64,000 bases of DNA from Dolichospermum planctonicum (GTDB taxonomy: Bacteria; Cyanobacteriota; Cyanobacteriia; Cyanobacteriales; Nostocaceae), in NCBI RefSeq assembly GCF_005402965.1, contig NZ_BJCF01000007.1, positions 1-64,000 of the forward strand, read 5' to 3'. A program made the position numbers and the translations under genes. Position 1 is the stretch's first letter, and the number at the start of each line of letters is the position of its first letter. Below are positions 40,820 to 54,568 of the stretch, in pieces. A model generated the notes under the pieces. It was not told the DNA's origin. It saw only the letters and a list, made by a program, of their open reading frames with translations, and did no database searches.

Positions 40820-43800
40820 TTATATAATAGGAAACTGAGGGATTATATCATCTATCTCTGTCATTAATTTAATTGTTTCTATGACGACAATAATGATTTG
40901 TTGATAATGAGTAATTTCCGCATCAGATAAATCTATGTTAGCATTTTTTCGGTCTTTTAACCATTTATCTAATACTTGATAACCACCAATTTTAAATTCC
41001 CACACTATTGGAGAAACTCCCGAAAAATAACAGTTCTGATTAATCAAAATTTGCTGTTTATTTGTATTATATTTAACTTGATTTATTTCATTTTTACCAT
41101 CACCTTGATAATGAATAGCGCCTCTTTCTTCTCCATTAAATAAAGGTAAATTAGCAGTAGTAGAAGTTTCTGATTTAGTAATGGGAGTTGGGGGCAGATT
41201 TTTCATCAAATGTAAATTAACTAACTTTTCTCCTTTGATAACTAATTGATTAAATAATTCATTATTGCTAGTTAAAGGAAGACGCGGAAAATCAATCTTT
41301 AAAAACTGGGAGTATCGTTGACGATATTGAGGAGAATGAAACACAGCATAAATATAATAAAAGATATTTTCTGCTGTGGGAATATAACCTAATTTGGACT
41401 TAATTACAGTCAGAAATTCTGGAGAGAAATTAGGTTTTCTGTCTTGGGTTGTTTCGTTCTCTGGATAAATATAAAGAGGGAATAAATAATTAATTTCCTT
41501 GGTCTTATTAGAAATAGCACAAGATTCTATCATATCTTGAGTAGTACCAACTAAAGACCATTCCCCAGACTGAGATTGTTGTCTAACGGTAATTAATCCT
41601 AAATTATCACCTAATAACATATTTTTCATCACATCATTTCGAGGCATACAAATAAATCCCCTTGATTTACCTGTATAGTAGGTGTATTTGATATCAAAAG
41701 GACGATATAAAATCCGTTTAATCGAATTTCTATTTATTGTATTATTTTTATTTTGTTTAACTCTGCTTTTTTTAATATCATCTTGCGCTAAAGCAACTTG
41801 CCAATCTCTTGTATCCTTTCCTAAATTATACTTTTCTCTTGCCTCTTCTGGTGGTAAAAATGCAAAATCATTAACAATTTTTTCCACGTCTTCACGAGTT
41901 TTCTGAATTGTTAAAGAATCTCGTGCTGTGACAATTCCCACAGAATTAACAAGCATGATATCAGTTATTTTCCAACCTCGATTATATTCTGCTAAAGCAT
42001 AAACATCTTGAGGAGTCAACAAATAAAAAGGAGAAATAGGATTGATTTTTTCCCATGCTACGGTTTTCATCGTTAATTCTTTCAATAACTCATATTTATG
42101 TTCACGAGTTCCCCATAAATCAGCATAAAAAACGCCATTATCTAGTGCATTTTGTTGATTAAATATAAGCTGATTTTTAGGAATATCCTTAACAGCAATT
42201 AAAATCGCTACTCCCTGTTGAATATCAAAGACATTTTGATCTATACTTCCATCTGGAGAAACTTCTTTTTTCTTAGCATTACCATGTAAATTCAGAATAT
42301 AAATCCGATTAAAACTTTGTAATAAACTTTGACGCATTCCTCTAAATGTCGGGTTATCTAAATAACCATGATTGGTAACAAAAGCTAAAATTCCTACTCC
42401 TGTTTTATCAATTCTCCATTGTCCAAAGCGAATAAATTTTACATAATCATCTTGTAACCATTTGGGATTTTTTTCATCTAAAGATAATCCATCTATGTGA
42501 TAATAATCTTTAACTAATCCTTCTATCCATTCATTTTTATTTTCTGAATGTCCCGAATAGGGAGGATTTCCTAAAACTACATGACTAGGGATTTCTGTTT
42601 TAATTGCTGCTGCTTGGTTTGCTTCTGCTGAGATATACTGGCCTAAAATTAATTCTGATTTTTTCACTCCTTCATTTAAAGCATTAGTTAAAAAGATATT
42701 TAATCTTTCTTTTTCTTGAAATTCATAACCTAAGTTTTCTAATAATAATCCCAGTTTTAAATGTGCAATTGTATAAGGAGTCATTAATAACTCAAAACCA
42801 TATAAACGTTTGAGAACTTGTTTATCTCTAAATAATTGATTCCAACGGTTAACTCCATATTTTTCAAAGTTAAAATAAATTTGTTTAATGACTTCATATA
42901 AAAAAGTTCCTGTTCCCGTAGCTGGGTCTAAAATTGTGACGTTTTTACTACCCAAACCATCATCTAAATTAAAATCATTTTCTAAAATATGATTAACTGC
43001 TTTAACAATGAAAGATACTACAGGTTCAGGAGTATAATAAACTCCTCTACTTTTTCTTAATGATGCTTCATAAGCTGCTAAAAATGTTTCATAAAAGTGG
43101 ACTATGGGATCTTGTTTTCGCGTTTCTTGTCCAAAGTTTTCTAGAATATTATTCATATCAACTTTAGCTAAAAGTTCCACTAAACTATCAATTGTCCAAT
43201 TAATTTTACTGATGATATCTGTGGAAATGACTGTACTAAATAATCCTTGTAAAAAGGGAATTTTGTCACTAATATAAATACCCGCATTTTGACGATTAAA
43301 TTGATATGTTGTTTGTCCATGACAATGGCCTACCCTAGCGGTAAATAAACCATAAGCTATGGTTTGAGCATACATATCAGCAAAATTATAATTATCTAAA
43401 TCTGGTAATAGTAACTCTTGGAATAATAATTTTAATTGAGTTAATTCTCCTGTTTGTTCTTCGGTTTTCAAGGCTTCATTAATACTATAACGAATAGCTT
43501 TAGTTGCTGCGGCCATTTCCTTAGCTAAATCATAGTAGTTATTAATAGTTTTTTCTTGTTTGCTGAGAAATGATCTAATTAATTGTTCTGTTTCTAATAT
43601 ATTAGAAACAGGAATTATTTGATTGTTTTCAATTGTAGCTAAGGTGGTTTTTAATTGCAGTTTACCATCAAGATACCAATGAAACTGAAGATAATTAGTC
43701 AGGATAAGATTTTCACAAATGGATGATTCTAAATAACGTTGTAATTGTTCAGTTTTTTGAATTTTATCTAAGTTTTCTCCGATTTTTTTGGCTTCAATAT

Positions 43801-43990
43801 AACTGAGTAATTGATTATTCTTTCTCACCGTAAAATCAGGAATACCTGCTTGATTTCCCAATTCTTCAACGGTGGATTTTATTCCTAAAATAACACTATT
43901 AATCAGATTTTATAATGTGGAGTATTGAGTGCGTTCACTGCCTTTTTCTAGTTTTGATTGCAGTTGTTGTAAGTAGTGTCTAAAGTCCAT
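40820..43990 (-). pseudogene. Type ISP-like restriction-modification enzyme with a premature TAA
   Basis: From ATG 43990 the frame reads MDFRHYLQQLQSKLEKGSER, then stops at TAA 43910-43912 (codon 27) and continues in the same frame for about 1,030 codons to 40820. The rest is well preserved: a nuclease-like GIPDFTVRKNNQLLSYIEAK (PD...ExK), a gamma-type N6-adenine methyltransferase with motif I DPATGTGTFL and catalytic GNPPYSG, and a long target-recognition region. AAA to TAA would explain the stop. Translation could restart at a TTG at 43861, which would retain the nuclease motif, so partial activity is possible. The gene separates the response-regulator and sensor-kinase remnants. Confidence 0.82.
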
Positions 43991-44246
43991 ATATTTTCTG
44001 TGTTTTTCAAATAAATATGTGATGTTATCAATGATAAGTTACTATTGAAATACATCGTCATAATCAGGATATCCAGGAATTATATTACCAATTACCAATT
44101 AGTAAGCTCTACTAAATAACTGGTCACTTTATGATTATAATTCATTTTAAAGATGAAGGTGGTGAAATTCATGAATTTTTAATATTTCTTTACTTTATTT
44201 TCCGAGATAAATTTTCTAAAAACTATGATTTTGAGAGTAAAACAGT

Positions 44247-44459
44247 TTAATAGTTCAGTAAAGGAACTTGCACAATAATTTGATAACCTGCACCTAGATG
44301 AGTGTTAATTTCAAATTCCCCTCCTAATGCTAAAATGCGATCGCGCATACTTTGTAAACCAAATCCAGTCGGATTTTCACCTAAATCAAAACCTTTACCA
44401 TTATCCTGAATTATCAACTTTAAAGTTGCTAAAGTTGTTGTTAATTCTAGATTAATTTC
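44247..44459 (-). pseudogene. C-terminal remnant of a sensor histidine kinase (HATPase)
   Basis: About 70 codons remain, containing the ATP-binding G1 box IIQDNGKGFD and G2 box GFGLQSMRDRILALGG and ending VQVPLLNY. Everything upstream (sensor, dimerisation and N box) is missing; the frame meets the promoter region of the Spy-like gene. HATPase domains of this NarX/DegS type pair with NarL-type regulators, consistent with the decayed regulator at 40101-40751. Confidence 0.82.
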
Positions 44460-44535
44460 TGGATAGAAGTTAATATCATAGGAACATAAAAAACCGAAAT
44501 AACGACAAATAACTACAAATAACCAAAGGGTAAAT

Positions 44536-45027
44536 ATGAAACTGAAGACATTATCACTGCTTGCTGGTACTCTGGCCTTAACTTTAATCGCAACTCCCTT
44601 TGCAGTGCAAGCGCAGAACAACCCACCCTTACCCCAACCTGGTCAAGAATTACAAAAAAGAGGTTTATTTAAACACTTGAATTTGACCAGTGAACAAAAA
44701 GCGAAAATGAAGGAAATTCACACCAATACCCGCGCTCAAGTTGACGCTATCTTGACCACAGAACAAAAAAATCAGTTAAAAACTGCAATGGAAAAACGTA
44801 AAGCTGAACGTCAACAAAGACAAGGACAACATCACAGTGGACATGAGAAAAAAGGTGATATTTTTAATTCTTTGAATCTAACGGACAAACAGAAAGATCA
44901 AATTAAACAAATCCATGATTCGGAAAGACAAAAAATGCAAGCTATATTAACTCCCCAACAGCAAGCACAAATGAAGAAATTCCGGGGAGAAATGCGTTTT
45001 CATCATCAACAACGCAACCCCCAATAA
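44536..45027 (+). CDS. Spy/CpxP-like periplasmic chaperone
   Basis: A 163-residue secreted protein. A cleavable signal peptide (KLKTLSLLAGTLALTLIATP, AVQAQ) precedes two LTxxQ-type repeats: HLNLTSEQKAKMKEI (about 49-63) and SLNLTDKQKDQIKQI (about 112-126). The mature part is basic and rich in Gln and His. Spy family proteins act as ATP-independent chaperones or metal-responsive proteins in the periplasm. The coding start fuses to the decayed kinase tail on the opposite strand, showing that this gene or its promoter replaced the kinase's front part. Confidence 0.85.
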   Translation: MKLKTLSLLAGTLALTLIATPFAVQAQNNPPLPQPGQELQKRGLFKHLNLTSEQKAKMKEIHTNTRAQVDAILTTEQKNQLKTAMEKRKAERQQRQGQHHSGHEKKGDIFNSLNLTDKQKDQIKQIHDSERQKMQAILTPQQQAQMKKFRGEMRFHHQQRNPQ

Positions 45028-45060
45028 TTCTGAGTCATTTAAATAAGAAAAATTAACTAA

Positions 45061-45090
45061 GGGTGGGTATAAAAGCCCAGCCTATTTTTG
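45061..45090 (+). terminator. Putative rho-independent terminator of the Spy-like gene
   Basis: GGGTGGGTATAAAAGCCCAGCC forms a GC-rich stem with a bulge and is followed by TATTTTTG. It lies 33 bp after the stop codon. Confidence 0.6.
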
Positions 45091-45117
45091 TATGACTGAC
45101 TATAAAAGCTGGCATAA

Positions 45118-45483
45118 TCAATAAACCCAGTTACTTAAAAACTCCACTTGTCCCTGCATATCTTCTGCTGATTTGGTGTTAATAAGTCGCAAAACTCCAC
45201 GCATTAACTCGCCAATGCTGTATCTTTGCTGAGGTGCTAAAATTATTCCAGCGTGAGATGACTCTTCTTCGAGTAAAGTAGTATGGATATAATAGAAGTC
45301 CCTGGCATTAAAGCTAAATATAACTCGGTTATTTTCTTTAGCCCAACTTAGCTGTTCTCGATCTGATTTGTACAACATTCCCACATCTGCAACTGTTAAC
45401 ACATCTACATTGCGCGAACGTAGGGCTTGAACAAAATCTTCATCCATAGAGTCTTCGTCAATATAAAGCCGGATTTTATTCAT
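45118..45483 (-). CDS. DUF5615 PIN-like toxin
   Basis: A 121-residue PIN-like protein of the DUF5615/Mut7-C type: IRLYIDEDSMDEDFVQALRS begins the fold with acidic residues, and NRVIFSFNARDFYYIH carries the conserved Asp. Such proteins pair with DUF433 antitoxins, as here. The start codon lies inside the end of the antitoxin gene (8-bp overlap). Confidence 0.88.
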   Translation of the reverse strand: MNKIRLYIDEDSMDEDFVQALRSRNVDVLTVADVGMLYKSDREQLSWAKENNRVIFSFNARDFYYIHTTLLEEESSHAGIILAPQQRYSIGELMRGVLRLINTKSAEDMQGQVEFLSNWVY

Positions 45484-45778
45484 CTGTATTTTTATCTTTC
45501 TGGCTGTGTAACTCTGCTAAATTCCAGTATTCTGCTTCTGCTTGGGCTAACTCAGTTTCAATCTGATGACGATTAACGTGGTAGTAAGCTAAAGCTGCAT
45601 AAACTTGGGCAAGGTTGAGGTGACTTATCCGACGGGCAATTTCTTCAGCATTTGCACCTTGTTTGTAAAGAACAACCACCCGACTCACAGAAGTTTTAGT
45701 CCCTGTAATCACGGGACGACCATTATTGATATCTGGAGAACAGGTTACTAGCGTACCAATGTTAGTAGCAGTTGCCAT
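45476..45778 (-). CDS. DUF433 antitoxin
   Basis: A 100-residue DUF433 protein. The core CSPDINNGRPVITGTKTSVS leads into a winged-helix-like region with YKQGANAEEIARRISHLNLAQVYAALAYY. It forms a toxin-antitoxin pair with the overlapping DUF5615 gene and probably autoregulates. Confidence 0.9.
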   Translation of the reverse strand: MATATNIGTLVTCSPDINNGRPVITGTKTSVSRVVVLYKQGANAEEIARRISHLNLAQVYAALAYYHVNRHQIETELAQAEAEYWNLAELHSQKDKNTDE

Positions 45779-46237
45779 GGTTGAGAGAATTTTTAGCTAG
45801 GGTTATTTAATTCTAGTTTATTATTGGCGCATCGCACCACAGGCGATCGCTTACAATGAATACTTGTCGGCATGATTTCCACTTTGTCATACATAGGAAA
45901 ATACTTTAAATCCTTTCAGGTTTAACAAGTGTAGTTTCTGGTTTGGCTACATTACGAAATACAATGAGTGACTCTCATGTAATTTCCAGTTAAACCATCA
46001 GAACATCATGCAAGATTAGCAGTAAACTCAGCTAAAACACTTTGCAACTTTCTTTTTGATACAAAAGAATATCAAATGAAAAAAAGATAAACTCTTACTA
46101 CTCTCACTCTCTGCGCCTGGAGTGCTTCTGCGTGAGCTAAATTATCTGAATCAGCAACAGCGAAAATATAACAAAAAAAGAGGTCTTTTTAGACCCCTAA
46201 CAAAATCGAAATAAAATAAGCTCGCTATGTATAGAAA
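45779..46237. other. Intergenic region downstream of apcC
   Basis: No gene. It holds a HIP1 octamer at about 45843 and the terminator of the apc operon at 46173-46198. Nothing else stands out. Confidence 0.6.
46173..46198 (-). terminator. Rho-independent terminator of the apc operon
   Basis: On the minus strand AGGGGTCT-AAAA-AGACCTC is followed by TTTTTTTG, 40 bp after the apcC stop codon. A clear stem and T-run. Confidence 0.8.
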
Positions 46238-46444
46238 TTAAGACAAACCAGCATTAGTACCTTGTTTACCAGTTGCTAATTCCACTTTAACAATCTTGCC
46301 ACCCATTTTTTGAATCCGTTGTTGTTCACGGAACCAATTTTCATAGGGAACTAGCTTAGTAAAGTAAGTGTTTTGTAATTCGCGTTGGGTGCGAGTACGA
46401 GATAGACTAGGAACACAAGCAGTTACTTTAAATAAACGAGCCAT
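46238..46444 (-). CDS. apcC: Phycobilisome core linker ApcC (LC7.8)
   Basis: A 68-residue CpcD-like core linker that caps allophycocyanin cylinders. MARLFKVTACVPSLSRTRTQ and RELQNTYFTKLVPYENWFRE are highly conserved. The ATG at 46444 is chosen, with GAGGAG ten bases upstream; an in-frame TTG at 46453 is rejected. Last gene of apcEABC, followed by a strong terminator. Confidence 0.97.
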   Translation of the reverse strand: MARLFKVTACVPSLSRTRTQRELQNTYFTKLVPYENWFREQQRIQKMGGKIVKVELATGKQGTNAGLS

Positions 46445-46663
46445 TTTTTTCAAATCTCCTCTATTTGTTTGTGGAAACTTTTTTATCTCAAAAATTTTGA
46501 GTGCAAATCTTTAATTAATCTTTCGCAGACTGGAAATCAACCATCAACACTAGACTGATAACACTTACAATCAAATTAGCAAGAGAACCTTCTAGCAATC
46601 ATGATTGATTTCCAGACCAAAATACCAGTTTCGCACCTATATTACTAAGTGCAAACCTAACTC

Positions 46664-47149
46664 CTAGCTCAAGCCAGAGGAGATATAGTCGAAGTAAACG
46701 CCCATTTCTTTACCAGCGTCAGGACCTACCAAACTAGCGGTTACTTCCTTCATAGCTTGGATAGCTTGAACGGTAGAGCCTACGGGTACTCCCAAGGAAT
46801 TGTAGGTTTCTTTCAAACCATTTAATACGCGCTCATCCAAAATGGAAGCATCACCAGCGAGCATAGCATAGGTAGCATAACGCAAGTAGTAATCCAAGTC
46901 ACGGATACAAGCTGCGTAACGACGGGTAGTGTACATATTACCACCGGGGCGGGTAACATCAGAGTACAACAAGGACTTAGCTACAGCTTCTTTAACGATC
47001 GCAGCAGCATTAGCACTGATAGTACCTGCGGCACGAACGCGCAGTTCACCAGTAGCGAAGTAGCCTTTTAATTTTTCGAGAGCAGAGGTATCAAGGTATT
47101 TACCTTGAACGTCTGAAGAATTGATAACGGAGGTAATTGCGTCTTGCAT
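46664..47149 (-). CDS. apcB: Allophycocyanin beta subunit
   Basis: A 161-residue phycobiliprotein. Cys81 in [13 protein letters not shown] binds phycocyanobilin, and Asn71 in [10 protein letters not shown] is the conserved methylated asparagine. It pairs with ApcA in the phycobilisome core. Third gene of the apc operon, 68 bp after apcA. Confidence 0.98.
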   Translation of the reverse strand: MQDAITSVINSSDVQGKYLDTSALEKLKGYFATGELRVRAAGTISANAAAIVKEAVAKSLLYSDVTRPGGNMYTTRRYAACIRDLDYYLRYATYAMLAGDASILDERVLNGLKETYNSLGVPVGSTVQAIQAMKEVTASLVGPDAGKEMGVYFDYISSGLS

Positions 47150-47217
47150 TGTTGTTTTTTCCTTATTTCCAACCTTATTGTCACAGTATCAGTTTTAGCC
47201 GAGAATAGAGCTAAAAC

Positions 47218-47703
47218 CTACTGCATTGCACCAACAACGTAGTCGAAGTAAGAACCAGCTTCACCTGCGTCTTCAGCAGACAACAAGGTAGCAGCAACGT
47301 TCTTCATAGCGGCAACGCCACCAGCAACTGCATCAATGGGAGTACCCAAAGACTTGTACATTTCCCGAACACCAACGATACCGATTTCTTCGATGGCTGT
47401 AACATCACCAGAAACGATTCCGTAGGTAACCAGGCGGAGGTAGTAGTCTAAGTCACGCAAGCAAGTAGCTGTCATTTCTTGACCGTAAGCGTTACCACCG
47501 GGGGAAACAACATCAGGACGTTTTTGGAACAGTTGGTCACCAGCTTGCTTAACAATGCGCTCGCGGTTTTCGGTCAATACTTGCGCGATGCGAAGGCGTT
47601 GTGCGCCACCAGCAACAAAACCTTTGATTCTATCTAATTCACCGGGGCTGAGGTAGCGAGCTTCTGCATCAGCATTCACGATAGCTTTCGTGACGATACT
47701 CAT
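47218..47703 (-). CDS. apcA: Allophycocyanin alpha subunit
   Basis: A 161-residue phycobiliprotein with chromophore-binding Cys81 in [34 protein letters not shown] is typical. It forms the alpha-beta monomer of allophycocyanin that passes energy to the reaction centres. A strong ribosome-binding site GGAGG precedes the ATG. Confidence 0.98.
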   Translation of the reverse strand: MSIVTKAIVNADAEARYLSPGELDRIKGFVAGGAQRLRIAQVLTENRERIVKQAGDQLFQKRPDVVSPGGNAYGQEMTATCLRDLDYYLRLVTYGIVSGDVTAIEEIGIVGVREMYKSLGTPIDAVAGGVAAMKNVAATLLSAEDAGEAGSYFDYVVGAMQ

Positions 47704-47953
47704 TAATGGATTCCTCCAAAACTAATGTAACCAGAGTTTGATTAAACTGGTACGACTTTATATGGTTGATAGTCAAGCCCGACATCTTGATTTACATTTC
47801 TAACCAGATTGACTGGATTTGGTGTAAACCAGATGGAAAACTCAAATACCTTCCGCAAAATATTGTCCAGTATTATGTTGAGCATTTATTACTGCTCTTA
47901 ATATTTTGTAACATTAATTTTCAGATTTGCTCATTTTGAGGCAACAGGGAATA

Positions 47954-48009
47954 GGTAACAGGTAACAGGTAACAGGTAACAGGTAACAGGTAACAGGTAA
48001 CAGGTAACA
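47954..48009. repeat. Heptanucleotide tandem repeat GGTAACA, eight units
   Basis: Eight perfect head-to-tail GGTAACA units plus a partial ninth. Short tandem heptamers of this type (STRR) are a feature of heterocystous cyanobacterial genomes. The copy number probably varies between strains. Confidence 0.92.
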
Positions 48010-48039
48010 GGTAAGGAGGTAGAGTTATTACCTTTTTTA

Positions 48040-48088
48040 CCCATTACCCATTACCCATTACCCATTACCCATTACCCATTACCCATTA
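48040..48088. repeat. Heptanucleotide tandem repeat CCCATTA, seven units
   Basis: Seven perfect CCCATTA units directly after the apcE stop codon (reading the minus strand). Its complement (TAATGGG) partly pairs with the GGTAACA array 30 bp away. Confidence 0.92.
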
Positions 48089-48090
48089 AC

Positions 48091-52360
<4,270 letters not shown>

Positions 52361-54553
52361 CTAAATTTTTACAGTTTCTTGAGACTCTTGATTAATTGTT
52401 TGTGAATAGTCTTCTTTTTGGAAGTAGTAATAGCTATGGGGTTCATTTTTAACGATTACACTATTAACCACCTGTCCTAAGACATTTTGTCCGGATTTTG
52501 CTAATAGTTCCTTAGCAAAAGTAGCATTAACAGAATCAACAATACCAGGACGAACCACTAATAAAACACCGTCGGCCATTTGTCCTAAAGTAACAGCATC
52601 AGCAGCAACATTTAATGCTGGAGTATCAACAATTACATAATCATATTTATCAGAAAAATTCGCCATTAAAGTTGCCATTCTTTGAGAATCTAAAAGAGAA
52701 GCCGGACTAGGAGGAACTATGCCAGAAGTTAAGATATCTAAGTTAGGCATGACTTTTTTGATAGTAGCAGAGATTTCCTCTTCTTTAATAATTAAATTAC
52801 TTAAACCTTGATTATTCATCAAATCCCAAATTTTATGCTGAACTGGACTGTGCAAATCTCCATCTATTAGTAAAACTTGACGGTCCATTTGTGCCATTGC
52901 TGTAGCTAAATTGGCTGCTACCGTTGATTTACCTTCTTTGGGTACAGAACTGGTGACAACAATAACTTTTAGCTCTTTATCAGCACTCATGAAATTGAGA
53001 TTTGCCCTTAACATTCGGTAAGATTCACTAATAGAAGAACGGGGAAAATCTCGAATGATAATACTTTGATTATAGGGATCACTTTCATCCTGATTGCTAG
53101 AGGATCTTTTCCACTTACTGGCTGTAGGAATAACTCCCAATAAAGTCAGTTCCAGTAATTCTTTAGCTTCATCAACAGTCTTAATAGATTTATCTTGGAG
53201 TTCTAGAATATATATAGTAATCAAGGCTGCCAATATACTAATTAAGGCTGAACTTAGATAAGAACCCATAACAGAGAAGGTAGATTCATCAGGAATTTGT
53301 GCTTCAGATATCTTAGTAGCATTACCTAAATTTTGATTTTCGGCTATTCTGCTTTCCTGTAGCTTTTGAAGTAACAGGGAATAGGTAGATTGTGCTGCTT
53401 GTAGTTTACGTTCTAACTGACGCTGTTGTTCTTCCAATTTCGGTAAGTTATTTAATCTTTGTTTATAAGCAAATTGTAAATCTAATAAAGAATTGACTTG
53501 ACTTGCTAAACCTAGACGGTTAGATTCTAATTCTACGAGTCTAGTAGAGAGTTGTTGTTGTAATGCACTCAATTGTAAGTTACCTTGTGCTTGTAGTTTA
53601 TTTTTACCTAATGCTTGGGCTATCCTCTGATCAATAACTCTGTTTAAAGAGATTATTTTGTCTCGTATGTCTATAATTTCTGGATGACTATTCTCCAAAA
53701 TAGTTTGCCTATTTGCCAATTTTGATTGTAGCTGTTGGATTTCTTTAAGAATATCTTGTATTCCAGTGATTTGACTGATAGAAGTCATTAATAATGCCTG
53801 TTCGGGACTCATTCCCAATTGTTGACTTATTACCTGAGACTGGGATTTAACATTAGCCAATTGAGATTGAGTATCGTTCATTCTTAATTGCAAATTAGCC
53901 ATGATTTCCACTGCCTGAGTTGCTTCTTCCTGTAAAGAAACAATCTTATTTCTCTCTTTAAAACCTGCTAATTCAGATTCAGAGCGACGCACAACTAATT
54001 CGGCTTTTGGTAGTTGTCTTTCTATGAATTTGCGAGCTGCGGCTGCTTCGGCTCTGCGTGAAGATAAATTCTGCTCCAAATAAACTTTCATTAGCTCATT
54101 TACAACTTGAGCTGCAGTTTTTGGGTTACTATCTGTGTAGGTAATTTGGAGAACATCAGCACCTTTAACTTCTTTGATAGTGAGGTTTTTGAGAAATAGC
54201 CTAGTTTTTAAAGCCAGTCCTTTATCATCTTTGAGTTCTAAACGGTTAATAGTTTTCTCTATTACCGGAAAAGAACGTATTATTTCTACTTCTGTGTTCA
54301 TGGGATTACTTTGTTCCATGAGAGGAACTAATTTGCCTATTTCTGTTCCTAATCCCGTCATAGAAGAAGTAGAATTATTTCTTTGAAAACGTAACTTACC
54401 TTCTGCCACATAAAGAGGTCTTTTCAAAGATGTTGCTAACTGTGATATCCCAAAAACAACAATACTAATAGATAAAGTTGCCAACCAACGACGTTTGAGA
54501 ATTGTCCAATATTTTGTCGGTGATATAGAAGATTCTTGTAGTTCCATAATCAT
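52361..54553 (-). CDS. Wzc-type polysaccharide co-polymerase / BY-kinase
   Basis: A 730-residue protein with a Wzz domain flanked by two TM helices (about 25-45 and 430-455) and long coiled coils between them. The cytoplasmic BY-kinase has Walker A VPKEGKSTVAANLA, Walker A' VLLIDGDLHSP and Walker B YVIVDTPAL. The C-terminus (SYYYFQKEDYSQ) has a tyrosine cluster for autophosphorylation. It controls chain length and export of surface polysaccharide. Last gene of the nine-gene operon. An alternative start is ATG 54547. Confidence 0.92.
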   Translation of the reverse strand: MIMELQESSISPTKYWTILKRRWLATLSISIVVFGISQLATSLKRPLYVAEGKLRFQRNNSTSSMTGLGTEIGKLVPLMEQSNPMNTEVEIIRSFPVIEKTINRLELKDDKGLALKTRLFLKNLTIKEVKGADVLQITYTDSNPKTAAQVVNELMKVYLEQNLSSRRAEAAAARKFIERQLPKAELVVRRSESELAGFKERNKIVSLQEEATQAVEIMANLQLRMNDTQSQLANVKSQSQVISQQLGMSPEQALLMTSISQITGIQDILKEIQQLQSKLANRQTILENSHPEIIDIRDKIISLNRVIDQRIAQALGKNKLQAQGNLQLSALQQQLSTRLVELESNRLGLASQVNSLLDLQFAYKQRLNNLPKLEEQQRQLERKLQAAQSTYSLLLQKLQESRIAENQNLGNATKISEAQIPDESTFSVMGSYLSSALISILAALITIYILELQDKSIKTVDEAKELLELTLLGVIPTASKWKRSSSNQDESDPYNQSIIIRDFPRSSISESYRMLRANLNFMSADKELKVIVVTSSVPKEGKSTVAANLATAMAQMDRQVLLIDGDLHSPVQHKIWDLMNNQGLSNLIIKEEEISATIKKVMPNLDILTSGIVPPSPASLLDSQRMATLMANFSDKYDYVIVDTPALNVAADAVTLGQMADGVLLVVRPGIVDSVNATFAKELLAKSGQNVLGQVVNSVIVKNEPHSYYYFQKEDYSQTINQESQETVKI

Positions 54554-54568
54554 TAAAGTTGGATATTT

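Larger units (their letters stand above)
47704..48090. other. apcE-apcA intergenic region with heptamer arrays
   Basis: Contains the leader of apcA and two heptanucleotide tandem arrays (47954-48009 and 48040-48088). The second ends two bases before the apcE stop codon. No gene. Confidence 0.75.

Noticed and set aside
44460-44621. Upstream continuation of the histidine-kinase tail
   Set aside because: This part is antisense to the signal peptide of the Spy-like gene and shows no kinase motifs.
47954-48088. Heptamer arrays considered as CRISPR or origin iterons
   Set aside because: Units are only 7 bp and contiguous; the position within the apc operon and the presence of such repeats in Nostocales favour STRR.
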